DNA from: Geobacillus thermocatenulatus
Lineage (GTDB): Bacteria > Bacillota > Bacilli > Bacillales > Anoxybacillaceae
Direction: 5' to 3'
DNA length: 64,000 nt
NCBI RefSeq assembly: GCF_002217655.1
Contig: NZ_NEWK01000001.1
Span: 1,374,001-1,438,000, forward strand
How positions within the stretch are numbered: the first letter of the stretch is position 1; every line of letters starts with the position of its first letter. The translations under genes were made by a program, and so were the position numbers. Below are positions 16,477 to 25,362 of the stretch, piece after piece. The notes under the pieces are model-generated. The model was not told the origin of the DNA and made no database searches. It saw only the letters and a list, made by a program, of their open reading frames with translations.

Positions 16477-16617
16477 AGTATGTAGGCGTAAAACAATCAT
16501 GAAGAAACGATGCATGGTGTTTGGTTTAAGGAAAAACAACCGTTTGGGTCATGATCATCGCCTTTTCGCAAGAGGGAACGATACGATGCGAATGGCTGCT
16601 GTGGGGCTTGCTCGAAC

Positions 16618-16657
16618 GAAAAACGCAGGCTCCTTTCTGGGAAGGCCTGCGTTTTTT
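16618..16657 (-). terminator. Terminator after serA, readable from both sides
   Basis: AAACGCAGGC (16621-16630) pairs with GCCTGCGTTT (16645-16654). A runs on one side and T runs on the other let it work in both directions; it lies 28 nt past the serA stop codon. Confidence 0.8.
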
Positions 16658-16684
16658 GTATGATCTGCCCGCAGAAGCGGGTGG

Positions 16685-18259
16685 TTACGCTTCGAGCCGC
16701 TTCACCGTTTCGATGTCATCAATTTGCGCCAACGCCTGCAATACCTCATCATCGACCGGTTTGTCAAGCGATAAGATCATCATCGCCTTGCCCCCCGCTT
16801 CTTGGCGGCCGACTTGCATGGTGGCGATGTTGACATCGTGCGCCCCAAGCACGTTCCCGACTTTGCCGATCATCCCCGGCCGGTCTTGGTGCTGGATATA
16901 CAGGAGATGGCCTTCCGGGGCAAAGTCGATGGCGACGCCGTCAAAATGGACGATGCGGTCGCCGTAGTTCGGCACGTGCGTTCCTTTGATCGTGAACGTT
17001 TTGTTTTCGCCATGGACGGTGAGCGAAATGCAGTTCGCATAGCCGTGCGTTTCATCGGAAAATTTTTCACCGTATGTGATGCCGCGCTCTTTGGCGACCA
17101 TAGCGGCGTTCACCTCGTTGACGGTTGAGGCGACGCGCGGCCGCAGGAAGCCGGCGAGCAGGCTGCGGGTGATGTACGTCGTCTCCAGATCAGCGACCGT
17201 GCCGGCGTAGGTGACCGACAGCTCTTGCACCGGGATGTTCATAAACTGCGATGCAATCAAGCCGAGCTTCCGGCCTAAATGATAGAATGCTTGAATTTTT
17301 TCATAGACGTCTTTCGACAACGCCGGCAAGTTGATCGATGAGGTGACGGGCCGCCCTTCAAAAAAGTGGAGCAGCTCTTCCGCGACTTGGGTGGCGACGT
17401 TCAGCTGCGCTTCGACGGTCGACGCCCCTAAATGCGGCGTGACGATCACATTGTCAAACGCGAAAAGCGGATGATCCCCTGGCGGTTCTTGTTCAAAGAC
17501 GTCGAGGGCGACGCCGGCGACATGCCCGCTTTCCAAGAACGGGATGAGCGCCTGTTCGTCGATGATGCCGCCGCGGGCGCAGTTGATCAAATAGACGCCC
17601 TTTTTCGTTTTCGCCAAGTTTTCCGTGCCAAGCAACCCGCGCGTTTCTTTCGTGAGCGGCGTATGAACGGTGATGATGTCAGCCGCGGCTAGCACTTCGT
17701 CAAGCGAGTGAATCGAGACGCCGAGTTTTTCGGCGCGTTCTTTCGTTAAAAATGGGTCGTACACGTGCACGCTCATGCCAAAGGCGCGCGCCCGTTTGGC
17801 GACTTCCGAACCGATGCGGCCGAAGCCGATGATGCCCAATTTTTTGCCAAACAGCTCGTTGCCGACAAACGCCGAGCGGTTCCACTCCCTCGATTTGACG
17901 GAAATGTGCGCCTGCGGGATGCGTCGGACGAGGGCGGCCATCATGGCAAAGGTATGCTCAGCGGCCGAAATCGTATTGCCGTTTGGCGCGTTAATGACGA
18001 CGATGCCGCGTTTCGTCGCTGCATCGACATCAATGTTGTCGACGCCCACCCCGGCGCGGCCGATAATTTTTAAGTTCGGCATTTTTTCCAATAGTTCTTC
18101 CGTCACTTTGGTGGCGCTGCGCACGAGCAAAGCGTCAAAGGTGTGCAATTCCTCTTCCGCTTCGGTTGTTTTCTTTTGCACGATGTCGATCTGCGCCGAT
18201 GCGCAGAGCGGCGCCAAACCTTCTTCACTGATGGCGTCGGAAACGAGTACGCGAAACAC
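16685..18259 (-). CDS. serA: D-3-phosphoglycerate dehydrogenase SerA
   Basis: A 524-residue enzyme oxidising 3-phosphoglycerate in the first step of serine synthesis. The N-terminal catalytic and NAD-binding part has GRAGVGVDNIDVDAAT, the Rossmann motif GFGRIGSEVAKRA (about residue 146) and HLGASTVEAQ near the active histidine. An allosteric-substrate-binding domain and a C-terminal ACT domain follow (HQDRPGMIGKVGNVLG). The GTG start giving MFRVLVSDAIS has AAAGGGG upstream and gives the family length (B. subtilis 525 aa). It has its own promoter and terminator. Confidence 0.95.
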   Translation of the reverse strand: MFRVLVSDAISEEGLAPLCASAQIDIVQKKTTEAEEELHTFDALLVRSATKVTEELLEKMPNLKIIGRAGVGVDNIDVDAATKRGIVVINAPNGNTISAAEHTFAMMAALVRRIPQAHISVKSREWNRSAFVGNELFGKKLGIIGFGRIGSEVAKRARAFGMSVHVYDPFLTKERAEKLGVSIHSLDEVLAAADIITVHTPLTKETRGLLGTENLAKTKKGVYLINCARGGIIDEQALIPFLESGHVAGVALDVFEQEPPGDHPLFAFDNVIVTPHLGASTVEAQLNVATQVAEELLHFFEGRPVTSSINLPALSKDVYEKIQAFYHLGRKLGLIASQFMNIPVQELSVTYAGTVADLETTYITRSLLAGFLRPRVASTVNEVNAAMVAKERGITYGEKFSDETHGYANCISLTVHGENKTFTIKGTHVPNYGDRIVHFDGVAIDFAPEGHLLYIQHQDRPGMIGKVGNVLGAHDVNIATMQVGRQEAGGKAMMILSLDKPVDDEVLQALAQIDDIETVKRLEA

Positions 18260-18302
18260 AGTGGGTGCCCCTTTCTGTTTCAAGGATGTTAAATTTCTGA
18301 TA

Positions 18303-18331
18303 ATTTAACATGCGAAAGCGGTTTCTGTCAA
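18303..18331 (-). promoter_or_regulatory. Sigma-A promoter of serA
   Basis: Read on the - strand, TTGACA (18331-18326) and TTAAAT (18308-18303) are 17 bp apart, about 45 nt upstream of the serA start codon. Confidence 0.7.
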
Positions 18332-18392
18332 TGGGGGGAAAAGAAGTCATACCAATGAAAACGTTTTTTTGAGCAGGAATGTTCGGGGTTTG

Positions 18393-18430
18393 AAAAAGAA
18401 AAGCGCCCATATCGAACGACATGGGCAAAA
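18393..18430 (-). terminator. Terminator after ppa
   Basis: On the - strand GCCCAT (18426-18421) pairs with ATGGGC (18410-18405), followed by GCTTTTCTTTTT. It lies about 50 nt past the ppa stop codon. Confidence 0.75.
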
Positions 18431-18480
18431 TTGTTCGGAAATAGAAAAACGGCGTCTGGTGAAATGAGATGTTGGACGGA

Positions 18481-18984
18481 TTACTTGTTTTTCTGTTCGT
18501 TGTAGCGGGCGATGCATTCGTCGATCAATTTGGCGGCTGCTTCCGGCCCCTCCCATGTGCCGATTTCCGTCCGTTTCCCTTGCAAGTCTTTGTAGCGTTC
18601 AAAGAAGTGGGCGATTTCTTTCAGTTTGTGCTGCGGGAGGTCTTCAATCGATCTCACTTCGTCAAAACGCGGATCTTCGACCGGAACGCCGATCAATTTC
18701 GCATCTTCTTCACCGCTGTCGACCATGTTCAAATAGCCAATGACGCGTGTGTCGATGACGCAGCCCGGGAACGTCGGATTTGTCGTGATGACCAAGATGT
18801 CGAGCGGGTCACCATCGAGCGCCAACGTGTTTTGCAAGTAGCCGTATTCAGCCGGATAAAACATCGGTGAATATAAGACGCGGTCGAGCTTGAAAATGCC
18901 CCGTTCTTTGTCGAATTCGTATTTGTTTTGGCTTCCGGTTGGAATTTCGATAAACGCTTCGACAATTTTATTTTCGAATGCCAT
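18481..18984 (-). CDS. ppa: Inorganic pyrophosphatase, family I
   Basis: A 167-residue soluble enzyme hydrolysing pyrophosphate to phosphate. The metal-binding family signature is DGDPLDILV (about residue 56), with EIPTGSQNKYEFD at the N-terminus and DPRFDEV later. The sequence is close to identical to the characterised G. stearothermophilus enzyme as I remember it. The ATG at 18984 follows AAAGGAGGAACGGGTT. Upstream on the - strand is an extended -10 (TGCTACAAT). Confidence 0.96.
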   Translation of the reverse strand: MAFENKIVEAFIEIPTGSQNKYEFDKERGIFKLDRVLYSPMFYPAEYGYLQNTLALDGDPLDILVITTNPTFPGCVIDTRVIGYLNMVDSGEEDAKLIGVPVEDPRFDEVRSIEDLPQHKLKEIAHFFERYKDLQGKRTEIGTWEGPEAAAKLIDECIARYNEQKNK

Positions 18985-19111
18985 AACCCGTTCCTCCTTT
19001 GTTGGTTATGTATACATGAAAACTTGTCCACCCAGCAGGCGCAGCGGACAAGCCAATCTTATTGTAGCACGTTCGTTCAAGATGCGCCACTTGTGATTTC
19101 ACGCTTGCATC

Positions 19112-19142
19112 AAAAAACCCTCTTGCCGACCAGGCAAGAGGG
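19112..19142 (-). terminator. Terminator after ferredoxin gene
   Basis: CCCTCTTGCC (19118-19127) and GGCAAGAGGG (19133-19142) form a perfect 10-bp stem with a 5-nt loop. On the - strand it is followed by TTTTTT, seven bases past the fer stop codon. Confidence 0.92.
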
Positions 19143-19148
19143 GGAATG

Positions 19149-19418
<270 letters not shown>

Positions 19419-19479
19419 TTATTGGAAACGGACGGGCCATCTCCGTGTTGCCTGCTCGGAAATGAACTTTTCACTTTTA

Positions 19480-19508
19480 ATAATAAGACCGTACGGCCGG
19501 CTTTTCAA
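19480..19508 (-). promoter_or_regulatory. Sigma-A promoter of fer
   Basis: On the - strand TTGAAA (19508-19503) and TATTAT (19485-19480) are 17 bp apart, about 80 nt upstream of the ferredoxin start. Confidence 0.6.
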
Positions 19509-19651
19509 CAAAAAAATCGCTCTCTTGTATTTTTACACATATGCATCTTATTTAGTTTTGTTATCATATGGCGGAACTGTCAACCGATCGATTTTTTCTG
19601 CCGACCGGTTGGGCGATTTTTGCTACAATAGAGGCGAGGGAGGAACGCAGA

Positions 19652-20698
19652 ATGCGGCATGGCTATGCCTCATTTTTGCTCGCCCATTGCTTGCGCCGCT
19701 TCAACGGCGAACGGATGCTGGCGGCGGTGTATCATGTATTTTCGGGAAAAAAATCGGCGCAGACGCTCCAAGACAGCAAATGGTTTCAGCTTGAGCCGCT
19801 GTTTGGCACATGGAAGAATGTGACGATGGCAGCGCTCGAGGAGGCGGCAATGGCGCTTGTCGAACAGCGGCTCGCTTTATCCGCGAAACAACGGACATAC
19901 ACGTTGACCGCGGCAGGGGAAGAATGGCTTGACAAACATGCGGCGCTGTTCCCCCGCCATCTGAACGGCTGGCGTTATCATGAGGCGGAGCCGCTGTTTT
20001 GGCAGCGTCTTTCCTTGATCGGGCAGACATTGTCAAACCTCGTCCATGGGCGGCGTTTTGCCCCGATTTGCCGCGACGAGCGGACGCTTCAATGGGTGAA
20101 GCAATATTTGCTTGCAAAAGGATCGCGCCAGATGTTGGCCAAGACGTTGCACCAAGAGCTCGTCCGGCTGCTTGAGGCGGTTTCCGAAGAGGCGGCGACG
20201 ATCTTTACGCTGCGTTTGACGAGCGCGGTTCGCATCGGCTGGACGATGGAGCAAATCGCGGCTCATTTGCAAAAGGAGGCGCTCTATGTGCAGTTTCAAT
20301 TCCGCAACGTGCTCCATTACATGATGGCGGAAGCTGAGGTCGGACGCGCTCCGATGATGGCTGAATTGATGAGTGGACTGGCGCCGGCGGTGCTGACACA
20401 ATCGGCGCAAAAAACGTACGAATGGTTGCGGAAAGGAAAAACGATGGAAGCTATTGCTGAGATCCGCCGCTTGAAGCGAAGCACGATTGAGGATCATATT
20501 GTCGAAATCGCTGCCAATGTGCCCGGTTTTTCAATCGCTCCGTTTGTCGATGATGAAAAGGCGGCGGCCATTCGAGCGGCGGCGCAGGCGCTTAGGACGC
20601 GGAAATTGAAAGAGATTCGCGAGGCGCTTGATGGCAAGGTCAGCTATTTTGAAATTCGGCTTGTGTTGGCAAAGGAAGTGGGACGTTGGACGAGTTGA
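19652..20698 (+). CDS. ypbB: YpbB-like helix-turn-helix protein, RecS partner
   Basis: A 348-residue protein matching B. subtilis YpbB in length and position directly before the RecQ-type helicase. The C-terminal part (KTYEWLRKGKTMEAIAEIRRLKRSTIEDHI) is the helix-turn-helix domain also found at the end of RecQ proteins. The rest is helical with no catalytic motif. Start ATG 19652 follows CGAGGGAGGAACGCAGA. It overlaps recS by 13 nt. A plausible reading is that YpbB supplies in trans the HTH domain missing from the short helicase. Confidence 0.8.
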   Translation: MRHGYASFLLAHCLRRFNGERMLAAVYHVFSGKKSAQTLQDSKWFQLEPLFGTWKNVTMAALEEAAMALVEQRLALSAKQRTYTLTAAGEEWLDKHAALFPRHLNGWRYHEAEPLFWQRLSLIGQTLSNLVHGRRFAPICRDERTLQWVKQYLLAKGSRQMLAKTLHQELVRLLEAVSEEAATIFTLRLTSAVRIGWTMEQIAAHLQKEALYVQFQFRNVLHYMMAEAEVGRAPMMAELMSGLAPAVLTQSAQKTYEWLRKGKTMEAIAEIRRLKRSTIEDHIVEIAANVPGFSIAPFVDDEKAAAIRAAAQALRTRKLKEIREALDGKVSYFEIRLVLAKEVGRWTS

Positions 20699-22209
20699 CG
20701 AAAACGCTGTATAGGCGGTTCGGACATGCTTCATTCCGTCCGGGGCAGCGGGAAGTGGTGGAAGATGTGCTTGCTGGGCGCGACGTGCTGGCGATGCTGC
20801 CGACCGGAAGCGGCAAGTCGCTTTGCTATCAGCTGCCAGCGTATTTGCTTCAAGGCAGTGTGCTGATCGTTTCGCCGCTTGTGTCGCTCATGGAGGACCA
20901 AGTCGAGCAGTTGCGCCGGCGCGGGGAAAAGCGGGTGATTGCTTTTCACAGCCTGCTTGATGCTGAAGAAAAATGGCAGGCGCTCGCTTCGCTTGCGGAG
21001 TTTCGCTTTATTTACGCGTCGCCGGAGATGCTGCAGTCGGCAAAATTTTTAACGGCGCTTCGGCGCGTATGCATTTCGCTTTTTGTTGTCGATGAAGCGC
21101 ACTGCATTTCTCAATGGGGATATGACTTTCGCCCGGACTTTTTAAAGCTTGGGGAGATCCGGCGCGCGCTCGGGGCCCCGCCGTGTTTGGCGTTGACGGC
21201 GACGGCGCCGCCCGAAGTGCAGGAGGATATTATTCGCACGCTCGGGATGGATGGCGCCCGCCGCCATATTCATTCCGTCGATCGTCCGAACATCGCCTTG
21301 TGCGTGGAGCATTGTTCATCAACGGAGGACAAAGCGGCGCGCTTGGTCGATTATGCCAAGCGTCTCGAAGGCCCGGGAATCATTTATTTTTCGAGCCGTC
21401 AATGGGCGGAAGAGACGGCGCGCCGGCTCGACCAGTGCGGCGCAGGAAGGGTCGCCTATTACCATGCCGGCATGGATGGGGAGCAGCGGCTGCTCGTGCA
21501 ACAGCAGTTTTTATACGGTCAGCTGGACATCGTTTGTTGTACAAGCGCATTCGGCATGGGCGTGAACAAAGAAAACGTCCGGTTTGTGCTTCATTTTCAT
21601 ATGCCGACCCAGCTTGAGGCGTACGTGCAGGAAATCGGGCGCGCGGGACGTGACGGAGCGCCAAGCCTTGCTGTGTTATTTTATGCGGACGGCGACCGGG
21701 CCATGGTCCAGGCGGTGGCCGAGGCCGAGTTGTTAAGTCCGCGCGAGCTGCACAACTGGTGTCAGCGGCTGCCGCAAGGAGCCGGATGGGAAGCAGCGAT
21801 GGCGGCGCTCGAGGCTCCTGGATTCACCGACATACAAAAGCGGCTGTTGGCGTATTTTTTAGAACGGGAACAACGGGAGATGCCCGGCTGGCTGACCGCG
21901 GAGGCGAAAGGGCGGCTGTACGGCAGGATGGCAGCCGCCATTGAGGCGCGGCGGCGCTGGAAGCGGAAAAAACTGCAGGAAATGGATGAATGGGTGAATT
22001 TGTCCTCGTGCCGGCGTCAGGCGCTTGTCCGCGCGTTTGGCGAGGAGCTGACGGGTCGGCGGGATGTCTGCTGCGATCGTTGCGGGCTATCGCTTGACGG
22101 CTATGGAAGAGCCGTCCACCGTCCGGAGGCGGCGCCGGTTCGCCATTGGCGCGAGGAGTTGTGGGACATGCTTTTTGGCGAGGGACGGACGAATGAAGCG
22201 GCAAAGTGA
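20686..22209 (+). CDS. recS: RecQ-family ATP-dependent DNA helicase RecS
   Basis: A 507-residue SF2 helicase. Motifs in order are PGQREVVEDVL (motif 0), LPTGSGKSLCYQLPA (I), VDEAHCISQWG (II), ALTATAPP (III), TSAFGMGVNKENVRFVLH (V) and QEIGRAGRDG (VI). A C-terminal zinc-type cysteine set follows (SSCRRQ and CCDRCG). It lacks the HRDC domain of full RecQ, as does B. subtilis RecS (YpbC, 496 aa). It starts at TTG 20686 inside the end of ypbB. It likely acts in fork repair and recombination. Confidence 0.92.
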   Translation: MDELTKTLYRRFGHASFRPGQREVVEDVLAGRDVLAMLPTGSGKSLCYQLPAYLLQGSVLIVSPLVSLMEDQVEQLRRRGEKRVIAFHSLLDAEEKWQALASLAEFRFIYASPEMLQSAKFLTALRRVCISLFVVDEAHCISQWGYDFRPDFLKLGEIRRALGAPPCLALTATAPPEVQEDIIRTLGMDGARRHIHSVDRPNIALCVEHCSSTEDKAARLVDYAKRLEGPGIIYFSSRQWAEETARRLDQCGAGRVAYYHAGMDGEQRLLVQQQFLYGQLDIVCCTSAFGMGVNKENVRFVLHFHMPTQLEAYVQEIGRAGRDGAPSLAVLFYADGDRAMVQAVAEAELLSPRELHNWCQRLPQGAGWEAAMAALEAPGFTDIQKRLLAYFLEREQREMPGWLTAEAKGRLYGRMAAAIEARRRWKRKKLQEMDEWVNLSSCRRQALVRAFGEELTGRRDVCCDRCGLSLDGYGRAVHRPEAAPVRHWREELWDMLFGEGRTNEAAK

Positions 22210-22762
22210 ACAAATCCGGCAGATGACGGAGCGCGAGGTGCTTTTTCACCTTTATGTCACGCAAGGGCTGCTTCTTCTGGCCGCCGGCGGCTGTTCCCTC
22301 TTTTTGTTCGATGGGGACGAGTGGCGCCGGCTTTGGCGGTTTGATCTCGCCGATGTGCTGCTGTACGGAGCGGGAGGCGCGTCGCTCGTGCTGGCGGTTG
22401 ATTTTTTCACCATGCGCTATTTGCCGGATGATTGGCATGACGACGGCGGGGTGAACGAAAAAATATTCCGCGGCCTCTCGATTCCTCATCTCTTTTTTTT
22501 ATGTGCGCTCATCGCTGTGACGGAAGAATGGCTGTTTCGCGGCGTTGTGCAGACGCATTGGGGGCTTGGACCGGCAAGCATCATTTTTGCTGTGCTGCAT
22601 GTACGCTATTTGGAAAAATGGTTTTTGTTTCTCATGGTGATGCTTGTCAGTTTGTTTCTCGGCATGTTGTATGAGCAAACCGGAAGCTTATGGGTGACCA
22701 TCACCGCGCACTTTTTGATCGATTTCGTGCTCGCGTTGCATATTCGGTCCGGAAAGGAGTGA
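22193..22762 (+). CDS. ypbD: CPBP-family intramembrane protease YpbD
   Basis: A 189-residue membrane protein of the CPBP/CAAX-protease family. The two family motifs are visible: EEWLFRG (about residue 107, the catalytic EExxxR pair) and later SLWVTITAHFLIDF with the metal-binding His. The substrate is unknown. ATG 22193 overlaps the recS end by 17 nt. The order ypbB-recS-ypbD-ypbE-ypbF is the same as in B. subtilis. Confidence 0.85.
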   Translation: MKRQSEQIRQMTEREVLFHLYVTQGLLLLAAGGCSLFLFDGDEWRRLWRFDLADVLLYGAGGASLVLAVDFFTMRYLPDDWHDDGGVNEKIFRGLSIPHLFFLCALIAVTEEWLFRGVVQTHWGLGPASIIFAVLHVRYLEKWFLFLMVMLVSLFLGMLYEQTGSLWVTITAHFLIDFVLALHIRSGKE

Positions 22763-22766
22763 AGCC

Positions 22767-23294
22767 ATGGGAAGGACAGAGGAGCGCCGGACGCGGCCGA
22801 GCCTGAGGTCGGACGAGAGCGCGCCGTTCTCACGCATCAAACGACGGAAGGAAAAAGAAGAACAAAAGCGAAAATACGTCCCGTCCCGCCTGCTCGTGTT
22901 CTTGTTTTTGGTGTTGCCGGCAGCCGTGCTGGCCATCCACCATGTCCAATCGAAGTCGGGCTCTGTGACGGTTGTCCGTCATGAAGAAAGAGGGGGTGAG
23001 ACCGTCCACATTATTCGAGGCGACGAAGGGAAGGAGTCAAAACAAACGGCCAAGCAGAAGCAAAAGAGCACCGCCGGTCGAGAAAACGCCGGCGGTCAGG
23101 AAAAGGTCAGCGATGAACAAGGAAAAATCATCACCCATGTCGTTGCCGCGGATGAAACGCTCTACAGCATTGCCATGAAATATTACGGTACGCCGGACGC
23201 CATCAATCTCATAAAAAAGGAAAACGGCTTATCGACCGGCCGCCTTCAGCCGGGGCAAACGCTGCGCATTCCGCTCCCCGCTCAAGCGGAATAA
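22767..23294 (+). CDS. ypbE: LysM-domain protein YpbE
   Basis: A 175-residue protein with a charged cytoplasmic N-terminus, one membrane helix (LLVFLFLVLPAAVLAIHHV, about residues 42-60), a polar linker, and a C-terminal LysM domain (HVVAADETLYSIAMKYYG with LQPGQTLRIP). It would be anchored in the membrane and bind peptidoglycan. The ATG follows AAAGGAGTGAAGCC, four bases after ypbD. Confidence 0.85.
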   Translation: MGRTEERRTRPSLRSDESAPFSRIKRRKEKEEQKRKYVPSRLLVFLFLVLPAAVLAIHHVQSKSGSVTVVRHEERGGETVHIIRGDEGKESKQTAKQKQKSTAGRENAGGQEKVSDEQGKIITHVVAADETLYSIAMKYYGTPDAINLIKKENGLSTGRLQPGQTLRIPLPAQAE

Positions 23295-23402
23295 TCGGCT
23301 GCGCCTGCTGACCGAAAAAATGGCCTCGTGCGTTCCCTTTGTTCTAATCTGTCTGTCGCCCGCATATGATGGACAATAGAACACGGACAAGGGGGAGAGC
23401 AC

Positions 23403-23849
23403 ATGGCCCGGTTTCCGGATGAATTTTCCCTCGATGAAGTGACAAAAGAAATGTTGCTTGCCGTCATTGAAAAAAAGAAAAAATGGGCGCGGCTTGAAAA
23501 GCGGTCGGCGCTTTCGCAGGCCGCCGCGTTTGCCGGCTTGGCCGCATTTCTTCTTTATATCATCGCCAACGCTGCGGCGATGACGGCATGGAGCGAACGA
23601 TTCGCCTGGTTTTTTGCCGCCCCGATCCATATTTTGATCCTGCTCTTGTTATGTACGGTGTATTGGCTGGCTGTTTATTATAAAGGAAAAAGCGAAAAGG
23701 CGGAAGACGACTTTCATGCCCTACGCTGCGAAATTATTCAAAAAAGCATCGACTTATGGAAAAATGAAGAACAATGGAATGGGCGTCACCGGCTGTTTGA
23801 ATGGCTGAAGCGGGAGTACGACATCAACCTGTATTATGAAAACAGCTGA
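23403..23849 (+). CDS. ypbF: YpbF-like membrane protein (DUF2663)
   Basis: A 148-residue protein with two membrane helices (about residues 42-61 and 74-93) flanked by charged helical segments. Length and position match B. subtilis YpbF; function is unknown. The ATG follows AAGGGGGAGAGCAC. It ends in a terminator shared with the opposing cotJC gene. Confidence 0.78.
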   Translation: MARFPDEFSLDEVTKEMLLAVIEKKKKWARLEKRSALSQAAAFAGLAAFLLYIIANAAAMTAWSERFAWFFAAPIHILILLLLCTVYWLAVYYKGKSEKAEDDFHALRCEIIQKSIDLWKNEEQWNGRHRLFEWLKREYDINLYYENS

Positions 23850-23877
23850 ATGGGGGCCCATCCAGCTGTGCTTTGTT
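23842..23877. terminator. Bidirectional terminator between ypbF and cotJC
   Basis: ACAGCTGAATGGG (23842-23854) and CCCATCCAGCTGT (23857-23869) pair over 13 positions with one mismatch. Runs of T on both strands allow it to serve the two converging genes, overlapping both stop codon regions. Confidence 0.75.
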
Positions 23878-24446
23878 TAGAATATTTTTTTCTGGCCGCG
23901 CTCTTCTTTCAAAATTTCCACCGCTTCGCGGAATCGCTGTGCATGGATGATTTCCCGTTCGCGCAAAAAGCGGAGCCCGTCGTTTAAATCCGGATCGTCG
24001 CTCATGTTGATGATCCACTGATAGGTGGCGCGCGCTTTCTCTTCAGCGGCGATGTCTTCGTACAAGTCGGTGATGGGGTCGCCTTTTGCTTGAATATACG
24101 TCGCCGTAAACGGGTTGCCGGCGGCGTTATGGTAAAAGAGGGCGCGCTCATGATCGACGTAATGAGGCTCAAGGCCGGCTTCTTTCAGCTGCTCCGGCGT
24201 CGCGTCTTTCGTCAGTTTGTACACCATTGTCGCGATCATTTCCAAATGGGCGAGTTCTTCGGTGCCGATGTCGTTAAGGAGCCCGATCACTTTCGGCGGC
24301 AGCGTATAACGCTGGTTTAGGTAACGGAGCGCCGCCGCCAGCTCTCCGTCCGCTCCGCCGTACTGCTCGATTAAATACTTCGCCAATCGCGGGTTGCACG
24401 TGCTGACGCGAACCGGGTATTGCAGTTTTTTTTCATAAATCCACAT
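23877..24446 (-). CDS. cotJC: Spore coat protein CotJC, manganese-catalase-like
   Basis: A 189-residue protein with the four-helix manganese catalase fold. Metal-binding glutamates are seen in GTEELAHLEMIATMV and IAAEEKARATYQ, with EIIHAQRF further on. It is a component of the inner spore coat and is the last gene of the cotJABC operon. The length equals B. subtilis CotJC. Confidence 0.93.
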   Translation of the reverse strand: MWIYEKKLQYPVRVSTCNPRLAKYLIEQYGGADGELAAALRYLNQRYTLPPKVIGLLNDIGTEELAHLEMIATMVYKLTKDATPEQLKEAGLEPHYVDHERALFYHNAAGNPFTATYIQAKGDPITDLYEDIAAEEKARATYQWIINMSDDPDLNDGLRFLREREIIHAQRFREAVEILKEERGQKKIF

Positions 24447-24479
24447 GATCCGTTCCTCCTTGCGTTCGTGATGAATCCG

Positions 24480-24740
24480 CTACACTTGCCAAGGCCAAGG
24501 CGCGTCATCCCAATTCCACGGGTAGTTGGAATAGCTGTGGCCAAACTGCTCAAGCGGGCCATAGGCGGCTTCAAACTGTTTTTTCAGCTGCTTCCGCTTT
24601 TGCGCGAGTTGGTTAAACTGTTGAATGGCTTGATAATCGTTCGGGTGGGTGTCCAAATAAAGCGTCAGCTCAACGAGGGCAAAATCGACGGCTTGCAGCT
24701 CCTCAAGCTGCTCGTAATACTCCTTTGGCATTTGTTTCAT
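24480..24740 (-). CDS. cotJB: Spore coat protein CotJB
   Basis: An 86-residue acidic helical protein (MPKEYYEQLEELQAVDFALV) ending in an aromatic- and Pro-rich tail (SNYPWNWDDAPWPWQV). Size and order match CotJB. Its start overlaps the end of cotJA by 4 nt, indicating coupled translation. Confidence 0.9.
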   Translation of the reverse strand: MKQMPKEYYEQLEELQAVDFALVELTLYLDTHPNDYQAIQQFNQLAQKRKQLKKQFEAAYGPLEQFGHSYSNYPWNWDDAPWPWQV

Positions 24741-24967
24741 GAACCATCACCTTTTCCCTTCGTTTCGTAAGGGCTGTAATACGGATCGTAAAATACTTGC
24801 CAAAGCGTTCCTTTCATTAACGCCTCGCGCAGTGGAAACTGCGGCAAGTTTGGCGGTTGGAAGCCGACGTATAAGTTGGGCGCGGTGACGTACGTTTTGA
24901 CGCGGATCGGCGGGCACGGGTCAAACGGGCTGATGTACGGCTCATATTGTTTGCGCGTCGTAAACAT
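24737..24967 (-). CDS. cotJA: Spore coat protein CotJA
   Basis: A 76-residue protein rich in Pro, Tyr and Phe (PYISPFDPCPPIRVKTYVTAPN, with LREALMKGTLWQVFYDPYY later), typical of CotJA. The ATG follows AAAAAGGAGGAGGGGG. It is the first gene of the cotJ operon, with a likely SigE promoter about 40-50 nt upstream. Confidence 0.9.
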   Translation of the reverse strand: MFTTRKQYEPYISPFDPCPPIRVKTYVTAPNLYVGFQPPNLPQFPLREALMKGTLWQVFYDPYYSPYETKGKGDGS

Positions 24968-25003
24968 AAAACCCCCTCCTCCTTTTTGGCGAAGTTCAGT
25001 CTA

Positions 25004-25011
25004 TATGTATG
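25004..25011 (-). promoter_or_regulatory. Possible SigE -10 element of the cotJ operon
   Basis: On the - strand CATACATA matches the SigE -10 consensus (CATACAnT). The -35 region is not clear. The cotJ operon is a known SigE target in B. subtilis, which supports the call. Confidence 0.4.
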
Positions 25012-25077
25012 ATAGTGGGTTGTTGTTCATGCCTGCTGATGATGGCGAATTGTTAAAGGAAAACGGAGGAGGGGAAC

Positions 25078-25362
25078 ATGGGCCGCCTATGGGTGACCGC
25101 CATGGCTACTGTTTTATGCACGTATTTGTTTTTTCGCTGGCTGCCGCCCCTTGAGCCATTTTCCCCAACCGTGTTTTTGACGCAGCTGTTGTTTTCCCCG
25201 CTTCGAACATGGCTTGCTTTTGCCTGTTTTTTGCTCGGCGTCGCTGCCAACGGGGCGCTTCTTAGCATCGCTGTAACCGGGACGGTGCGTTTGTTGTCCG
25301 GCCGGCGGCTGCGCTTAGGCCAATGGTTGCTCAGTTTGGCGTCGCTCGGCCATTTTTATTAG
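25078..25362 (+). CDS. Uncharacterised two-helix membrane protein, 94 aa
   Basis: I do not recognise this protein. It has an excellent ribosome site (ACGGAGGAGGGGAAC) and hydrophobic segments at about residues 5-20 and 45-68, with basic residues at SGRRLRLG near the C-terminus. It is transcribed divergently from cotJA and stands where B. subtilis carries ypbG, to which it shows no resemblance. It could be sporulation-linked by position, but nothing in the sequence proves that. Confidence 0.6.
   Translation: MGRLWVTAMATVLCTYLFFRWLPPLEPFSPTVFLTQLLFSPLRTWLAFACFLLGVAANGALLSIAVTGTVRLLSGRRLRLGQWLLSLASLGHFY

Noticed and set aside
16477-16617. Gene in the spacer between the PHP phosphatase and serA
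   Set aside because: Only short frames without ribosome sites, bounded by two terminators.
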